Below, in pieces: positions 15,660-24,445 of a stretch of 64,000 bases of DNA. The first letter of the stretch is position 1. Each line of letters begins with the position of its first letter. The stretch spans positions 434,001 to 498,000 of the forward strand of contig NZ_JABUHN010000001.1 in assembly GCF_013328815.1 (NCBI RefSeq), given 5' to 3'. Source of the DNA: Tabrizicola fusiformis (lineage in GTDB: Bacteria > Pseudomonadota > Alphaproteobacteria > Rhodobacterales > Rhodobacteraceae). The position numbers were made by a program, and so were the translations under genes. Below the pieces are notes generated by a model that did not search any database, had not been told where the DNA came from, and saw only the letters and a program-made list of their open reading frames with translations.

Positions 15660-16544
15660 CTAGCTGTGGAACCGCAACAGCCCGGCTACCCCCGCAACGA
15701 TCAGCGCCATGCCCGCCAGTTGCCGCGCGCTGGTTTTCTGCCCGAAGATCAGGGTTGAAACGCCCTGCGCCAGAACCACCTCGATCAGGGCAAGGGTGCG
15801 GACATTGGCGGCGCTGGTCAGGGCAAAGCCCAGAAACCAGAACTGCGAGGCGAAGGCGCCCAGAAACCCCGCCAGCAGCGATTGCCGCCAGACACCGAAA
15901 CTTGCCCGCAGCGCCGGGCGGGCATAGACCGCCATCCAGAGACCAAGAAGTGCGCTTTGCATCGCAAGGCTGATCACAAGGGTCGAGGTGGCGCGGATCA
16001 ACTGCCCGCCGTGATCAAGGCTTGTGATGCCGCCGCGAAAGCCGATGGCCGACAGCCCGAACAGCCCCGCCGCTGCAAGCCCGCTCATCGCCGGGCCAAG
16101 CGCGGTCAGCCGCGCGCCGGGCCGGACCGTCATCACCAGAACGCCCGCCGTGGCGACAAGGATCGCCGCCAGCGCGGGCAGGGTCAGCGGATCACCCAGC
16201 ACGGCCCAAGCGATGAGGGCGACCAGAACGGGCTCGGTCTTCAGCCAGGCCGTGGTGACGGCAAAGCTTTGCGACTTCATGGTGACCAGCATCAGTGCCG
16301 TGGCGCCGATCTGCGCCAAGGCCCCGATCAGGGTGAAGGCAAGGCTGCGCAGCCCGGGCAGCGGCGGCATTTCGGCGCCGAACCCCACCACCAGCGCCAG
16401 AAACAGCACCGCGAAAGGCAGGCCGAACAGGAACCGCACCTGCGTTGCCCCGGCGGTGCCGATCTGTCGTGTCAGCCCGGCCTGCGCCGCATTGCGCCCG
16501 GTCTGGGCCAGCGTGGCCAGCAGCGTGACGGGAACCCAAAGCAC
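15660..16544 (-). CDS. DMT/EamA family permease
   Basis: A 294-residue integral membrane protein with ten predicted helices arranged as two EamA halves. The first runs from VPVTLLATLAQTGRNAAQAGL to about residue 135, with KSQSFAVTTAWLKTEPVLVALIAWAVLGD at the half boundary. The second ends in VLAQGVSTLIFGQKTSARQLAGMALIVAGVAGLL. Family members export or import amino acids and other small metabolites. The likely start is a GTG at 16544 inside the end of the aminotransferase gene (TGAGCGTG overlap), implying coupled translation. An amino-acid related substrate is therefore plausible. Confidence 0.8.
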   Translation of the reverse strand: MLWVPVTLLATLAQTGRNAAQAGLTRQIGTAGATQVRFLFGLPFAVLFLALVVGFGAEMPPLPGLRSLAFTLIGALAQIGATALMLVTMKSQSFAVTTAWLKTEPVLVALIAWAVLGDPLTLPALAAILVATAGVLVMTVRPGARLTALGPAMSGLAAAGLFGLSAIGFRGGITSLDHGGQLIRATSTLVISLAMQSALLGLWMAVYARPALRASFGVWRQSLLAGFLGAFASQFWFLGFALTSAANVRTLALIEVVLAQGVSTLIFGQKTSARQLAGMALIVAGVAGLLRFHS

Positions 16545-16546
16545 GC

Positions 16547-17755
16547 TCAGGCCCGCCGGATCAGGCGGCCGAGCCGGGTTATGCCTTCGTTGATCGCCGC
16601 CGCATCGGCGCAAGAGAAGGACAGCCGCAGCGTATTGCCATTGCTGCCATCGGCAAAGAAGGCGCGGCCCGGCACGAAGGCCACCCGCTCGGATTGCAGC
16701 GATTGCGCCAAGAGGTCGGCGGCGTCGATATGGGCGGGCAGGGTCAGCCAGATGAACATGCCGCCTTCGGGGCGGGTCCAGGTGACGCCCTCGGGCATCT
16801 CACGCGCAAGGGCCGCCAGCATCGCATCGCGCCGGGCGCGGTAGGTTTGGCGCAGGGTGGCGACATGGGTGGGGAAATGGCGGCGGGCGACATGATCGGT
16901 CACGATCTGGTTCGTCGTGGGCGAATGCAGGTCGGCGGCCTGTTTCATCAGCACCAGCCGCGAAATCACCGCCGCATTGCCGCAGATCCAGCCCACGCGC
17001 AGCCCCGGCGCCAGCGATTTCGAGAAGGAGCCGCAGTAAAGCGTCCGGCACTCCTCGATGCTGCCCTTGCGGGCAATCTCCAGCGCGAGGATCGGCGGAA
17101 TGGCGGCGCCGTCATAGCGTAGGGTCTGATAGGCGGCATCCTCGACCACCGCGATGTCAAGATCGTCGGCCAGATCAATCACCGCCTCACGCGCGGCGCG
17201 GTCCAGCGTTTCGCCGGTCGGATTGGCGAAATCGACCGAGAGATAGGCGAATTTCGCGCGGCCCCCGGCGGCCTCGGCCGCTTCGGCAAAGCTGGCGGCG
17301 GGGCGGTTCCCGTTGGGGTCCAGCCGGTCATAGCGCGGCTCATAGGCGTTGAAGGCGCCCAGCGCGCCCAGATAGGTTGGCCAGCCCAGAAGCACGGTAT
17401 CGCCGGGCGAAATCATCAGCTTGCCAAGGTAATCCAGCGCCTGCTGACTTCCCGAAGTGATCAGGATGTTCTGCGGCCCGCAGGGGATGCCCAGTTTGCC
17501 CATCTCGCCCGCGATCCAGTCGCGCAGCGGGTGGTAGCCTTCGGACACCGAATATTGCAGCGCCGCCCCGGCACGGTCATCGGCCAGCGCCTCGGCAAAG
17601 GCATTGCGGAAGGCTTCGGCGGGAAACAGCGCCGGGTCGGGAATGCCGCCGGCGAAAGAGATGATGTCGGGCTGATCCAGAAGCTTCAGAAGCTCCCGTA
17701 TCTCCGACGCCTTCATCCGCGCGTTGCGTGTGGCCAGAACCTTTTGCCAATCCAT
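16547..17755 (-). CDS. PLP-dependent aminotransferase (fold type I, LysN/MocR-like catalytic domain)
   Basis: A 402-residue PLP aminotransferase without a helix-turn-helix domain, close to the 2-aminoadipate aminotransferase (LysN) group. Motifs are IISFAGGIPDPALFP near residue 35, YSVSEGYHPLRDWI, ITSGSQQALDYLGKL, VDFANPTGETLDRAAREA, VVEDAAYQTLRYDG, and the cofactor lysine in YCGSFSKSLAPGLRVGWI. The ending GGMFIWLTLPAHIDAADLLAQ is typical of broad-specificity enzymes acting on hydrophobic or long acidic amino acids. It overlaps the EamA permease gene, suggesting a joint role in handling one amino acid. The ATG begins MDWQKVLATRNARMKAS. Confidence 0.88.
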   Translation of the reverse strand: MDWQKVLATRNARMKASEIRELLKLLDQPDIISFAGGIPDPALFPAEAFRNAFAEALADDRAGAALQYSVSEGYHPLRDWIAGEMGKLGIPCGPQNILITSGSQQALDYLGKLMISPGDTVLLGWPTYLGALGAFNAYEPRYDRLDPNGNRPAASFAEAAEAAGGRAKFAYLSVDFANPTGETLDRAAREAVIDLADDLDIAVVEDAAYQTLRYDGAAIPPILALEIARKGSIEECRTLYCGSFSKSLAPGLRVGWICGNAAVISRLVLMKQAADLHSPTTNQIVTDHVARRHFPTHVATLRQTYRARRDAMLAALAREMPEGVTWTRPEGGMFIWLTLPAHIDAADLLAQSLQSERVAFVPGRAFFADGSNGNTLRLSFSCADAAAINEGITRLGRLIRRA

Positions 17756-17889
17756 GACGACCCTCCCCGTCCGTTGGGCGGACCCTGATCCGGTGGGCAG
17801 GATATGTCAAGATCATTGACCTATACGGCGCTTGGAACGGTGCGGACCGCAGCCTAGGCTGATCCCGTTCACCACAGAGTCGGGACATC

Positions 17890-18918
17890 ATGCGCAGCAT
17901 CAAGACCATCCATGTGATTTCCGCCCATGCCGAGGGTGAGGTCGGCGACGTGATCGTGGGCGGTGTCGCGCCGCCGCCGGGCGCAACCGTCTGGGAGCAA
18001 AGCCGCTTCATCGCCCACGACCAGACCCTGCGGAACTTTGTCCTGAACGAGCCGCGCGGCGGGGTCTTTCGCCATGTCAACCTGCTGGTGCCGCCCAGGC
18101 ACCCCGAGGCGCAGGCCGCCTTCATCATCATGGAGCCCGAGGACACGCCGCCGATGTCCGGCTCGAACTCGATCTGCGTTTCGACGGTGCTGCTGGACGG
18201 GGGCATCCTGCCGATGACCGAACCCGTCACCGAATTCGTGCTGGAGGCGCCGGGCGGGCTGGTCAAGGTGCGGGCGGAATGCCGGAACGGCAAGGCGGAA
18301 CGGATTTTCGTGCAGAACCTTCCCAGCTTTGCGCAGAAGCTTTCGGTCCCGCTTGAGGTTGAGGGGCTGGGCAGCCTGACGGTCGATACCGCCTTTGGCG
18401 GCGACAGTTTCGTGATGGTGGACGCGCAGGCGCTGGGGTTTTCTTTGGTGCCGGACGAGGCGCATGATCTGGCAAAGCTGGGCGCCCGGATTACCCGCGC
18501 CGCGACGGAAAGCCTTGGCTTCGTGCATCCGACCAATCCCGACTGGCGCCATTTCTCGTTCTGTCTCTTTGCCGGGCCGCTGACGCGCGCGGGCGCCGAG
18601 CTGCAGGCCCGTTCGGCGGTTGTGATCCAGCCGGGCAAGATCGACCGTTCGCCCACCGGCACCGCGCTGTCGGCACGGATGGCGGTGCTGCACGCGCGGG
18701 GGCAAATGGGGCTTGAGGACTGTTTGACGACCGAATCCCTGATCGGCTCGACCTTCTCGGGGCGTATCCTCGGGACGACGACCGTCGGCGGCATCGCCGC
18801 CATTCAGCCCGAGATCAGCGGCCGCGGCTGGATCACCGGCATTCACCAGCACATGCTTGACCCCGCCGACCCCTGGCCGGGCGGCTATCGGTTGAGCGAT
18901 ACCTGGGGCGCGCGCTGA
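17890..18918 (+). CDS. Proline racemase superfamily protein with Ser/Thr active-site pair
   Basis: A 342-residue member of the proline racemase / hydroxyproline epimerase / trans-3-hydroxy-L-proline dehydratase superfamily. The family's two acid-base residues are normally Cys in MCGH and Cys or Thr in DRSPCGTGTSA. Here they read MSGSNS (Ser90) and [11 protein letters not shown] (Thr256), so neither catalytic cysteine is present. Other family landmarks are intact: [24 protein letters not shown], and the C-terminal SGRGWITG. It stands alone and is divergent from the aminotransferase. Hydroxyproline-related chemistry is possible, but the residue pair leaves the reaction uncertain. Confidence 0.85.
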   Translation: MRSIKTIHVISAHAEGEVGDVIVGGVAPPPGATVWEQSRFIAHDQTLRNFVLNEPRGGVFRHVNLLVPPRHPEAQAAFIIMEPEDTPPMSGSNSICVSTVLLDGGILPMTEPVTEFVLEAPGGLVKVRAECRNGKAERIFVQNLPSFAQKLSVPLEVEGLGSLTVDTAFGGDSFVMVDAQALGFSLVPDEAHDLAKLGARITRAATESLGFVHPTNPDWRHFSFCLFAGPLTRAGAELQARSAVVIQPGKIDRSPTGTALSARMAVLHARGQMGLEDCLTTESLIGSTFSGRILGTTTVGGIAAIQPEISGRGWITGIHQHMLDPADPWPGGYRLSDTWGAR

Positions 18919-18922
18919 GGCG

Positions 18923-19951
18923 TCAGCCGCCCCGCACCGTATCAATCATCAGTTGCACGTTGGCCGGGTCGGCGTCGGGGGTGATGCCGTGGCCGAGGTT
19001 GAAGATATGGGGGCCGTGGCGGAAGGCATCGACCACGCGGCGGGTTTCGCGGATGAGGTCGGGGCCGCCTGTCACCATGTGATGCGGTGCAAGGTTACCC
19101 TGCACGCAGCCGTCCTTCTGCACGTTCGCCGCTGCCCATTCCGGCGAAACCGAATTGTCGATGGCCACGCAATCGGCGCCGGTGGCGGCGGCGAAGCCGA
19201 TATAGCCGTTGCCCGCCTCACGCGGGAAGGCGATCACCGGAATGCCGGGGTGCCGGGCTTTCAGCGCAGCGATGATCCGGGCGGTGGGTTTCACCGCGAA
19301 ATCGGCGAAATCGGCGCCTTTCAGGCTGCCTGCCCACGAGTCGAACAGCTTCACCACCTCGGCCCCGGCCACGATCTGGGCGGAGAGATATTCCACAGTC
19401 GCCTCGGTGATGCGGTTAATCAGCGCGGCAAAGGTGGCGCGGTCAGCGGCCTTGAGCGCATGGGCCGCGCCCTGATCCTTGGACCCGCGCCCGGCGATCA
19501 TATAGGTGGCCACGGTCCAGGGCGCCCCGGCAAAACCGATCAGCGTGGTTTCCTTCGGCAATTCCCGCGCAAGGATGCGGACGGTTTCATAGATCGGCGC
19601 GAGGGTGTCGTGAATCGCTTCGGTCGGGCGCAGCGCCGCGACCTGTGCGGCGGTGGTGGTGGTTTCCATTCGCGGGCCTTCGCCGGTCTCGAACCACAGT
19701 TTGGGGCCAAGCGCCTGCGGCAGCAGCAGAATATCGGCAAAGAGGATCGCCGCGTCAAAGCCATAGCGGCGGATCGGCTGCAAGGTGACCTCGGCCGCCA
19801 ATTCGGGGTTGTAGCAGAGCGACAGGAAATCCCCGGCCTGCGCCCGGGTGGCGCGGTATTCCGGCAGATAGCGGCCGGCCTGACGCATCATCCAGATCGG
19901 CGGCGTGGGCAGGGTTTCCCCGGCAAGGGCGCGAAGGATCAGCTTGGTCAT
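18923..19951 (-). CDS. hemE: Uroporphyrinogen decarboxylase
   Basis: Enzyme of haem and (bacterio)chlorophyll synthesis that decarboxylates uroporphyrinogen III to coproporphyrinogen III. It has 342 residues. Both diagnostic blocks are present: [17 protein letters not shown] at about 18-34 and [21 protein letters not shown] around 140. NAKED-type ends such as [24 protein letters not shown] close the protein. The start at 19951 gives [16 protein letters not shown]; the long open frame before it is antisense to the hemC upstream region. It is divergent from hemC with 187 bases between them. Confidence 0.96.
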   Translation of the reverse strand: MTKLILRALAGETLPTPPIWMMRQAGRYLPEYRATRAQAGDFLSLCYNPELAAEVTLQPIRRYGFDAAILFADILLLPQALGPKLWFETGEGPRMETTTTAAQVAALRPTEAIHDTLAPIYETVRILARELPKETTLIGFAGAPWTVATYMIAGRGSKDQGAAHALKAADRATFAALINRITEATVEYLSAQIVAGAEVVKLFDSWAGSLKGADFADFAVKPTARIIAALKARHPGIPVIAFPREAGNGYIGFAAATGADCVAIDNSVSPEWAAANVQKDGCVQGNLAPHHMVTGGPDLIRETRRVVDAFRHGPHIFNLGHGITPDADPANVQLMIDTVRGG

Positions 19952-20067
19952 GGCACGGCTCCGGTCTGGTCCTGTTGGGGGTGGCCCGGCGCGCGGCGAA
20001 ATGCAAGGGGCGGATGCGATTTCCTGACGCGCCGCAATGCCACAGCGGGGCACAGGACTTGCCGTTG

Positions 20068-20087
20068 GGTGCGTGCTTGCACGCACC
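20068..20087. promoter_or_regulatory. Perfect inverted repeat between hemE and hemC
   Basis: GGTGCGTGC-TT-GCACGCACC is a 20-bp perfect inverted repeat with nine-base arms and a two-base centre, 51 bases before hemC and 116 bases before hemE. It may be an operator for the divergent pair or an interspersed palindrome. Confidence 0.45.
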
Positions 20088-20138
20088 GATGGCGGGCGGA
20101 TGGTTGAACGCGGGCGCGGCTGCGGATAAGGCTGGCAC

Positions 20139-21077
20139 ATGGCACAGGCACTCCCTTCCCCCGACCGACCCCTGAAAATCGGTACCCGCGGCAGCCCGCT
20201 GGCGCTGGCGCAGGCGCATGAAACCCGCGACCGGCTGGCGGCGGCCTTTGGTCTGCCACAGGCTGCGTTTGAAATCGTGGTGATCAAGGTCACCGGCGAC
20301 CAGATTCAGGACAAGGCGCTGAAAGAGATCGGCGGCAAGGGCCTGTTCACGCGCGAGATCGAAGAGGCGTTGCTGGCGGGCGGCATCGACATCGCGGTGC
20401 ATTCGATGAAGGACATGCCCACGCTGCAACCGGCGGGGCTGCTGCTCGACTGCTATCTGCCGCGCGAGGATGTGCGCGATGCCTTCGTCTCGCCGCATGT
20501 GGCGGCGCTGGCCGATCTGCCGCAGGGCGCGGTGGTGGGGTCGAGCAGCCTGCGGCGGCGGGCGCAACTGGCACACCGGCGGCCCGATCTGCAATTGGTC
20601 GAGTTTCGCGGCAATGTGCAGACCCGGATGAAGAAGCTGGCCGATGGGGTGGCGGTGGCGACCTTCCTTGCCATGGCGGGCTTGAACCGGCTGGGCATGG
20701 CCGATGCCGCCCGCTCGGCCATTGCGGTGGATGAGATGCTGCCCGCCGTGGCGCAGGGCGCCATCGGGGTCGAGCGGCGGCAGGGGGATGCCGCCGTCGC
20801 GGACCTTCTGGCCGCGATCCATGACCGGGAAACCGGGCTGCGGCTGGCGGCGGAACGGGCGTTCCTGTTGCGGCTGGACGGATCGTGCGAAACGCCGATT
20901 GCCGGTCTGGCGGTGCTGGAGGGCGATGCCTTGTGGCTGCGCGGCGAGATTCTGCGCCCCGATGGAGCGCGGGTGGTCTCGGGCGAGATGCGCGGCGCGG
21001 CGACGGAGGGTGCGGCACTGGGCACCGCGCTGGCCGATGAGTTGCTGGGCCGGGCCGGCCCCGGCTTTTTCGCTTAA
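20139..21077 (+). CDS. hemC: Hydroxymethylbilane synthase (porphobilinogen deaminase)
   Basis: Condenses four porphobilinogen molecules to hydroxymethylbilane, upstream of HemE in the tetrapyrrole pathway. It has 312 residues. Motifs are [15 protein letters not shown] near residue 12, [52 protein letters not shown], and [12 protein letters not shown]. Cys250 in [10 protein letters not shown] is the attachment site for the dipyrromethane cofactor. The ATG at 20139 is the conserved position. The stop overlaps the stop of the convergent MFS gene by four bases. Confidence 0.97.
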   Translation: MAQALPSPDRPLKIGTRGSPLALAQAHETRDRLAAAFGLPQAAFEIVVIKVTGDQIQDKALKEIGGKGLFTREIEEALLAGGIDIAVHSMKDMPTLQPAGLLLDCYLPREDVRDAFVSPHVAALADLPQGAVVGSSSLRRRAQLAHRRPDLQLVEFRGNVQTRMKKLADGVAVATFLAMAGLNRLGMADAARSAIAVDEMLPAVAQGAIGVERRQGDAAVADLLAAIHDRETGLRLAAERAFLLRLDGSCETPIAGLAVLEGDALWLRGEILRPDGARVVSGEMRGAATEGAALGTALADELLGRAGPGFFA

Positions 21078-22246
21078 CGCCGGTCGGCCCGCCAGAGGCC
21101 AACCGCGCCCAGAAGGGCCGCAGCCGTGCCCAGAATGGCCGTCAGAAGCGCACCGCCCAGTGCCATGCCGATGGCAAAGATCACGGCGGCCAGAATGTCG
21201 CTCACCAGCTTTTGCAGCGCGATCAGCGCCGAAGCGGCACCGGGCCGCCCCTGCATCAGATCCTGATAATAGGCGATGGGCAGGGTCAGGACCGCCGCCC
21301 CGCCAAAGCCCGCCAAGAGCGGCAGCACCCAGATCAGGCCCGATCCCGCCAGAAGCGGCATCAGGACCAGATGGGCGCAATAGATGGCGGTGCCAAGGCC
21401 GATCTGGGTGATGCGGTCCATCCGCCCGGCGATCCGCGGCAAGAGCAGCATGAAGGGCACCTCCCACCCGGCGACCAGCCCGACATAGAGCGCTACATCC
21501 CCCGGCCCGCGCCCCGGCGTGGCATCAAACACCAGCGAGACCAGCACCATATACAGCACCCCCGCGGCATTGATCGCTCCAAGGAGGAGAAGCCGCAGCA
21601 GGATGGCGGGCCGCGCGATGGCCGCCAGTGCCGCGCCCTGCGGCGCGATGGCCGTCCGCGGCCGGTCGGCAGGCCAGGACAGCAGCACGAGCGCCACAAG
21701 GCCAAGCCCCATGGCGCAGGCGACGCCGTAGACCGACATCACGTCCAGCCCGGCGGCAAAGGCAAAGGTGAAGCCCACCAGCAGCCCAAGGAAGGCCAGC
21801 GACATTGCCGCCCGGATCACCGGCTGCACCCGGTCGCGCAGGTCGGGGTCGGCGGCCATTTCCTGCCCCGCCAGTGTGAAGCCCTGCCCGAACAGCGACG
21901 AGCCGAGCGGGATCAGCAGCCCATGGGCCAGCATCAGTGTCAACGGCCCGGGGACGAGCCACATCAGCCCCACCCCCGTTGCCGCACAACAGGCGGCGAT
22001 CAGCGCCAGTTGCCGCCGCCGTCCGCTGTGGTCGCCCCAGATGCCGAAGCCGACCGCCGTCAGCACCGCCACCGCCGAAGCCAGCGCCAGCAGGGCGGCA
22101 AAGGCAGTGGGCGACAGGCCCACCCGCTCAATGGCGATCAGCGACTGATAGGGGTAGACGGCGGCATTGAAGCCACCAAGCAGCAGCAACAGCAATGCCA
22201 GCATCCGCAGAACCGGCTGGCCGAAAACGGCGGCAAGCGGTGTCAA
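21074..22246 (-). CDS. MFS transporter
   Basis: A 390-residue major facilitator with twelve hydrophobic helices. The loop between helices 2 and 3 reads GFGIWGDHSGRRRQLALIA, close to the MFS G-x-x-x-D-x-x-G-R-R motif. The later part (RIAGRMDRITQIGLGTAIYCAHLVLMPLL and YYQDLMQGRPGAASALIALQKLVSDILAAV) resembles sugar-efflux (SetA-like) and related exporters; the substrate is unknown. The predicted start is a TTG at 22246 overlapping the stop of the FAD oxidase gene (TTGA), giving coupled translation. That start is inferred from the overlap and from the helical pattern beginning LAAVFGQPVLRMLALLL. Confidence 0.78.
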   Translation of the reverse strand: MTPLAAVFGQPVLRMLALLLLLLGGFNAAVYPYQSLIAIERVGLSPTAFAALLALASAVAVLTAVGFGIWGDHSGRRRQLALIAACCAATGVGLMWLVPGPLTLMLAHGLLIPLGSSLFGQGFTLAGQEMAADPDLRDRVQPVIRAAMSLAFLGLLVGFTFAFAAGLDVMSVYGVACAMGLGLVALVLLSWPADRPRTAIAPQGAALAAIARPAILLRLLLLGAINAAGVLYMVLVSLVFDATPGRGPGDVALYVGLVAGWEVPFMLLLPRIAGRMDRITQIGLGTAIYCAHLVLMPLLAGSGLIWVLPLLAGFGGAAVLTLPIAYYQDLMQGRPGAASALIALQKLVSDILAAVIFAIGMALGGALLTAILGTAAALLGAVGLWRADRR

Positions 22247-23655
22247 TCGGGGATCACCTTGCCGGGGTTCATCAGATTGGCCGGGTCCAGCGCCGCCTTG
22301 ATCGCCCGCATCACCGACAGCGCCACCGGGTCTTTGCGCCGCGCCATGGTGGTGCGCTTGGACAGGCCGACGCCATGTTCGGCCGAGAAGGAACCGCCCA
22401 GTTCCTGCACCACATCCTCGACCCCCTCGACCACGGCATCGTAAAGCGCGGGGTCGTCGCGGCTGGGAAAGACGGTGTAATGGATGTTGCCATCGCCCAG
22501 ATGCGCCACCGAAAGCGTGTCGCAGCCGGGGTCCAGCGCGGGCAGCCGCGCCTCGATCCCGGCAAAGAAGGCGGGCACCAGATGCAGCGGCAAGGCGATG
22601 TCGGTGTCGATGGTGGGCTGGCGGGCAATGGTAATTTCGGCGGCCAGCTCGCGCCGCTGCCACATGGCCAACCGCTGCGCCTCGGTCTGGGCAATCTCGG
22701 CGTCCAGCACGGCGCCCTCTTCGATCAGCCCGGCAAGGGTGTCTTCCAAGAGCGCGGTCAGGGGGATGGACCCGTCGTCGCCCGCCGTGCAGTCGCGCGG
22801 GGCGGTGGCGGCGATTTCCACAAGGATATTCGTCTCATACCTTGTGCCGCCAAAGGGCAGTGCCACATCTGGCCGCGCCTCGGACAGGCGCTGCATATAG
22901 GTCGCGGGCATGTATTCAAAGGCTTCCACCAGCCCGCCCGTCGCCTCACGCAGGCGGTTCAGCAGGGCCAGCGCATCGGGCAGGCTGCGCGCAGCAAGGG
23001 TGGCCGTGGCATAGGCGCGCGGCGCCGGAACCAGCTTCATCACCGCGGCGGTGATCACGCCCAGGGTGCCCTCGGCCCCGATGAACAACTGCTTCAGATC
23101 ATAGCCGGAATTGTCCTTGTGCAGTTCCGACATCAGGTTCAGTACCCGGCCATCGGCCAGAACCACCTCAAGCCCCAGACAAAGCGCCCGGGTGGACCCA
23201 TAGCGCAGCACGTTCGAGCCGCCTGCATTGGTGGACAAGACCCCGCCGATCATCGCAGACCCCCGCGCACCAAACCAGAGCGGAAAATAAAGGCCCTGTT
23301 CCGCCGCCGCATCATGCAGCCGCGACAGCACCACCCCGGCCTCGACCACGGCAATCCGCGTCTCGGCCCGGATGTCGCGGATGCGGTTCAGCCGCTCGAC
23401 CGAGAGCATGAGGCCGCCCGTCGTCATCGCGCCGCCGACAAGGCCGGTCAGGCCCGCGACGGGCACCACCGGCACGCCGTGCCGCGCGGCGATGCGCAGC
23501 ACCTCGACCACTTCGGCGGTGGAGCCGGGACGGGCGACGGCGGCGGGGTTAGGCTCATAGTGACCCGACCATTCGGCGCGGTAGCGGGCGAGGTCGTCCC
23601 CCGTCAGGACATGGGCCGCGCCAAGGGCTGCGGCAAGATCGGTGATCAGGGACAT
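22243..23655 (-). CDS. FAD-binding oxidase/dehydrogenase, GlcD/D-2-hydroxyacid dehydrogenase type
   Basis: A 470-residue flavoprotein of the FAD-binding type 4 (PCMH) superfamily. The FAD domain includes VPVVPVAGLTGLVGGAMTTGGLMLSVERLNRI near residue 70, GARGSAMIGGVLSTNAGGSNVLRYGSTRALCLGLEVVLADG, and GYDLKQLFIGAEGTLGVITAAVMKL. The C-terminal substrate domain ends in HLGDGNIHYTVF, EHGVGLSKR and ALDPANLMNPGKVIP. These are the signatures of D-lactate, glycolate or D-2-hydroxyglutarate dehydrogenases. The ATG at 23655 begins MSLITDLAAALGAAHVLTG. The downstream MFS gene overlaps its stop and may move the substrate or product. Confidence 0.9.
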   Translation of the reverse strand: MSLITDLAAALGAAHVLTGDDLARYRAEWSGHYEPNPAAVARPGSTAEVVEVLRIAARHGVPVVPVAGLTGLVGGAMTTGGLMLSVERLNRIRDIRAETRIAVVEAGVVLSRLHDAAAEQGLYFPLWFGARGSAMIGGVLSTNAGGSNVLRYGSTRALCLGLEVVLADGRVLNLMSELHKDNSGYDLKQLFIGAEGTLGVITAAVMKLVPAPRAYATATLAARSLPDALALLNRLREATGGLVEAFEYMPATYMQRLSEARPDVALPFGGTRYETNILVEIAATAPRDCTAGDDGSIPLTALLEDTLAGLIEEGAVLDAEIAQTEAQRLAMWQRRELAAEITIARQPTIDTDIALPLHLVPAFFAGIEARLPALDPGCDTLSVAHLGDGNIHYTVFPSRDDPALYDAVVEGVEDVVQELGGSFSAEHGVGLSKRTTMARRKDPVALSVMRAIKAALDPANLMNPGKVIPD

Positions 23656-23718
23656 GGGGTTCCTCGCTTTGGCGGCAGAATGGCCGGGCAAAGGCGAAAA
23701 CGCCAGAGGTCCGGGTGC

Positions 23719-23764
23719 CAAATTTCTTGCAAGAAATTTGCAAAATCCCTGGTCAAGGATTTTG
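23719..23764. repeat. Two adjacent perfect palindromes after tesA
   Basis: The first, 23719-23740, is a 22-bp gapless palindrome (CAAATTTCTTG mirrored). The second has arms CAAAATCC (23741-23748) and GGATTTTG (23757-23764). The right arm of the second encodes the end of TesA. They probably fold in the 3' end of the tesA transcript. Confidence 0.65.
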
Positions 23765-24445
23765 GCTGCGCCCGGCTTCGGCGATAAGGTCAATCACCAG
23801 CGGACCCAGCCCGGCAACGATGCGTTTCACCCCTTCGGCATTGGGGTGGATGCCGTCGGCCTGCATGAGGCCCTGCACCGCCGCCGGGTCCGCGCCGCCG
23901 TCCAGAAGCGGCGCGAAGAACCCCGGCGCGAGCAGCGCGCCGTATTGCGCTGCCAGTTCGGGATATATCGCGTCAAAGGCGGTCTTATAATCGGGGCCAT
24001 AATTGCCCGGCGCCTGCATCGCCACCAGCAGCACCGGCAGCCCTTTGGCCTGTGCGCCTTTCAGGATGCCGTCCAGATTGGCGCGGCTTTCCTCGGGCGG
24101 CAGGCCGCGCAGCATGTCATTGCCGCCCAGCGTCACGATCAGCGCATCGGTGCCGGGGGCAAGGCTCCACTCCAGCCGCGACAAGCCGCCTGCGGTGGTG
24201 TCGCCCGACACGCCCGCATTGACCACCGTCACATCCTGCCCCTGCGCCACCAGCCAATCCTGCAACTGCGGCACAAAGCCCTGCGCGGGGTCAAGCCCGT
24301 AGCCCGCCGTCAGGCTGTCGCCCAGTGCCACAATGGTCAGCGGTTCGGCTGCAACCGCAGAAAACATCAGACCCCACGCCATCGTGACATTGCGAAGCCC
24401 GCGCAGCACCGCATATCTGAAGGGTGGATGAATGAGGTGGATCAT
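23753..24445 (-). CDS. tesA: Arylesterase / acyl-CoA thioesterase I (SGNH hydrolase)
   Basis: A 230-residue periplasmic GDSL-type hydrolase (TesA/ApeA family). The N terminus has a basic stretch and hydrophobic segment (VTMAWGLMFSAVAA, cleavage near 33). SGNH blocks: VALGDSLTAGYGLDP with the nucleophilic Ser, NAGVSGDTTAGG with the Gly, TLGGNDMLRG with the Asn, and ADGIHPNAEGV with the Asp and His. The start is uncertain: the ATG at 24445 overlaps the ATG of the divergent ybbA gene, while a GTG at about 24409 would keep the signal sequence. tesA divergent from ybbAP is a conserved arrangement in proteobacteria. Confidence 0.9.
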   Translation of the reverse strand: MIHLIHPPFRYAVLRGLRNVTMAWGLMFSAVAAEPLTIVALGDSLTAGYGLDPAQGFVPQLQDWLVAQGQDVTVVNAGVSGDTTAGGLSRLEWSLAPGTDALIVTLGGNDMLRGLPPEESRANLDGILKGAQAKGLPVLLVAMQAPGNYGPDYKTAFDAIYPELAAQYGALLAPGFFAPLLDGGADPAAVQGLMQADGIHPNAEGVKRIVAGLGPLVIDLIAEAGRSQNP

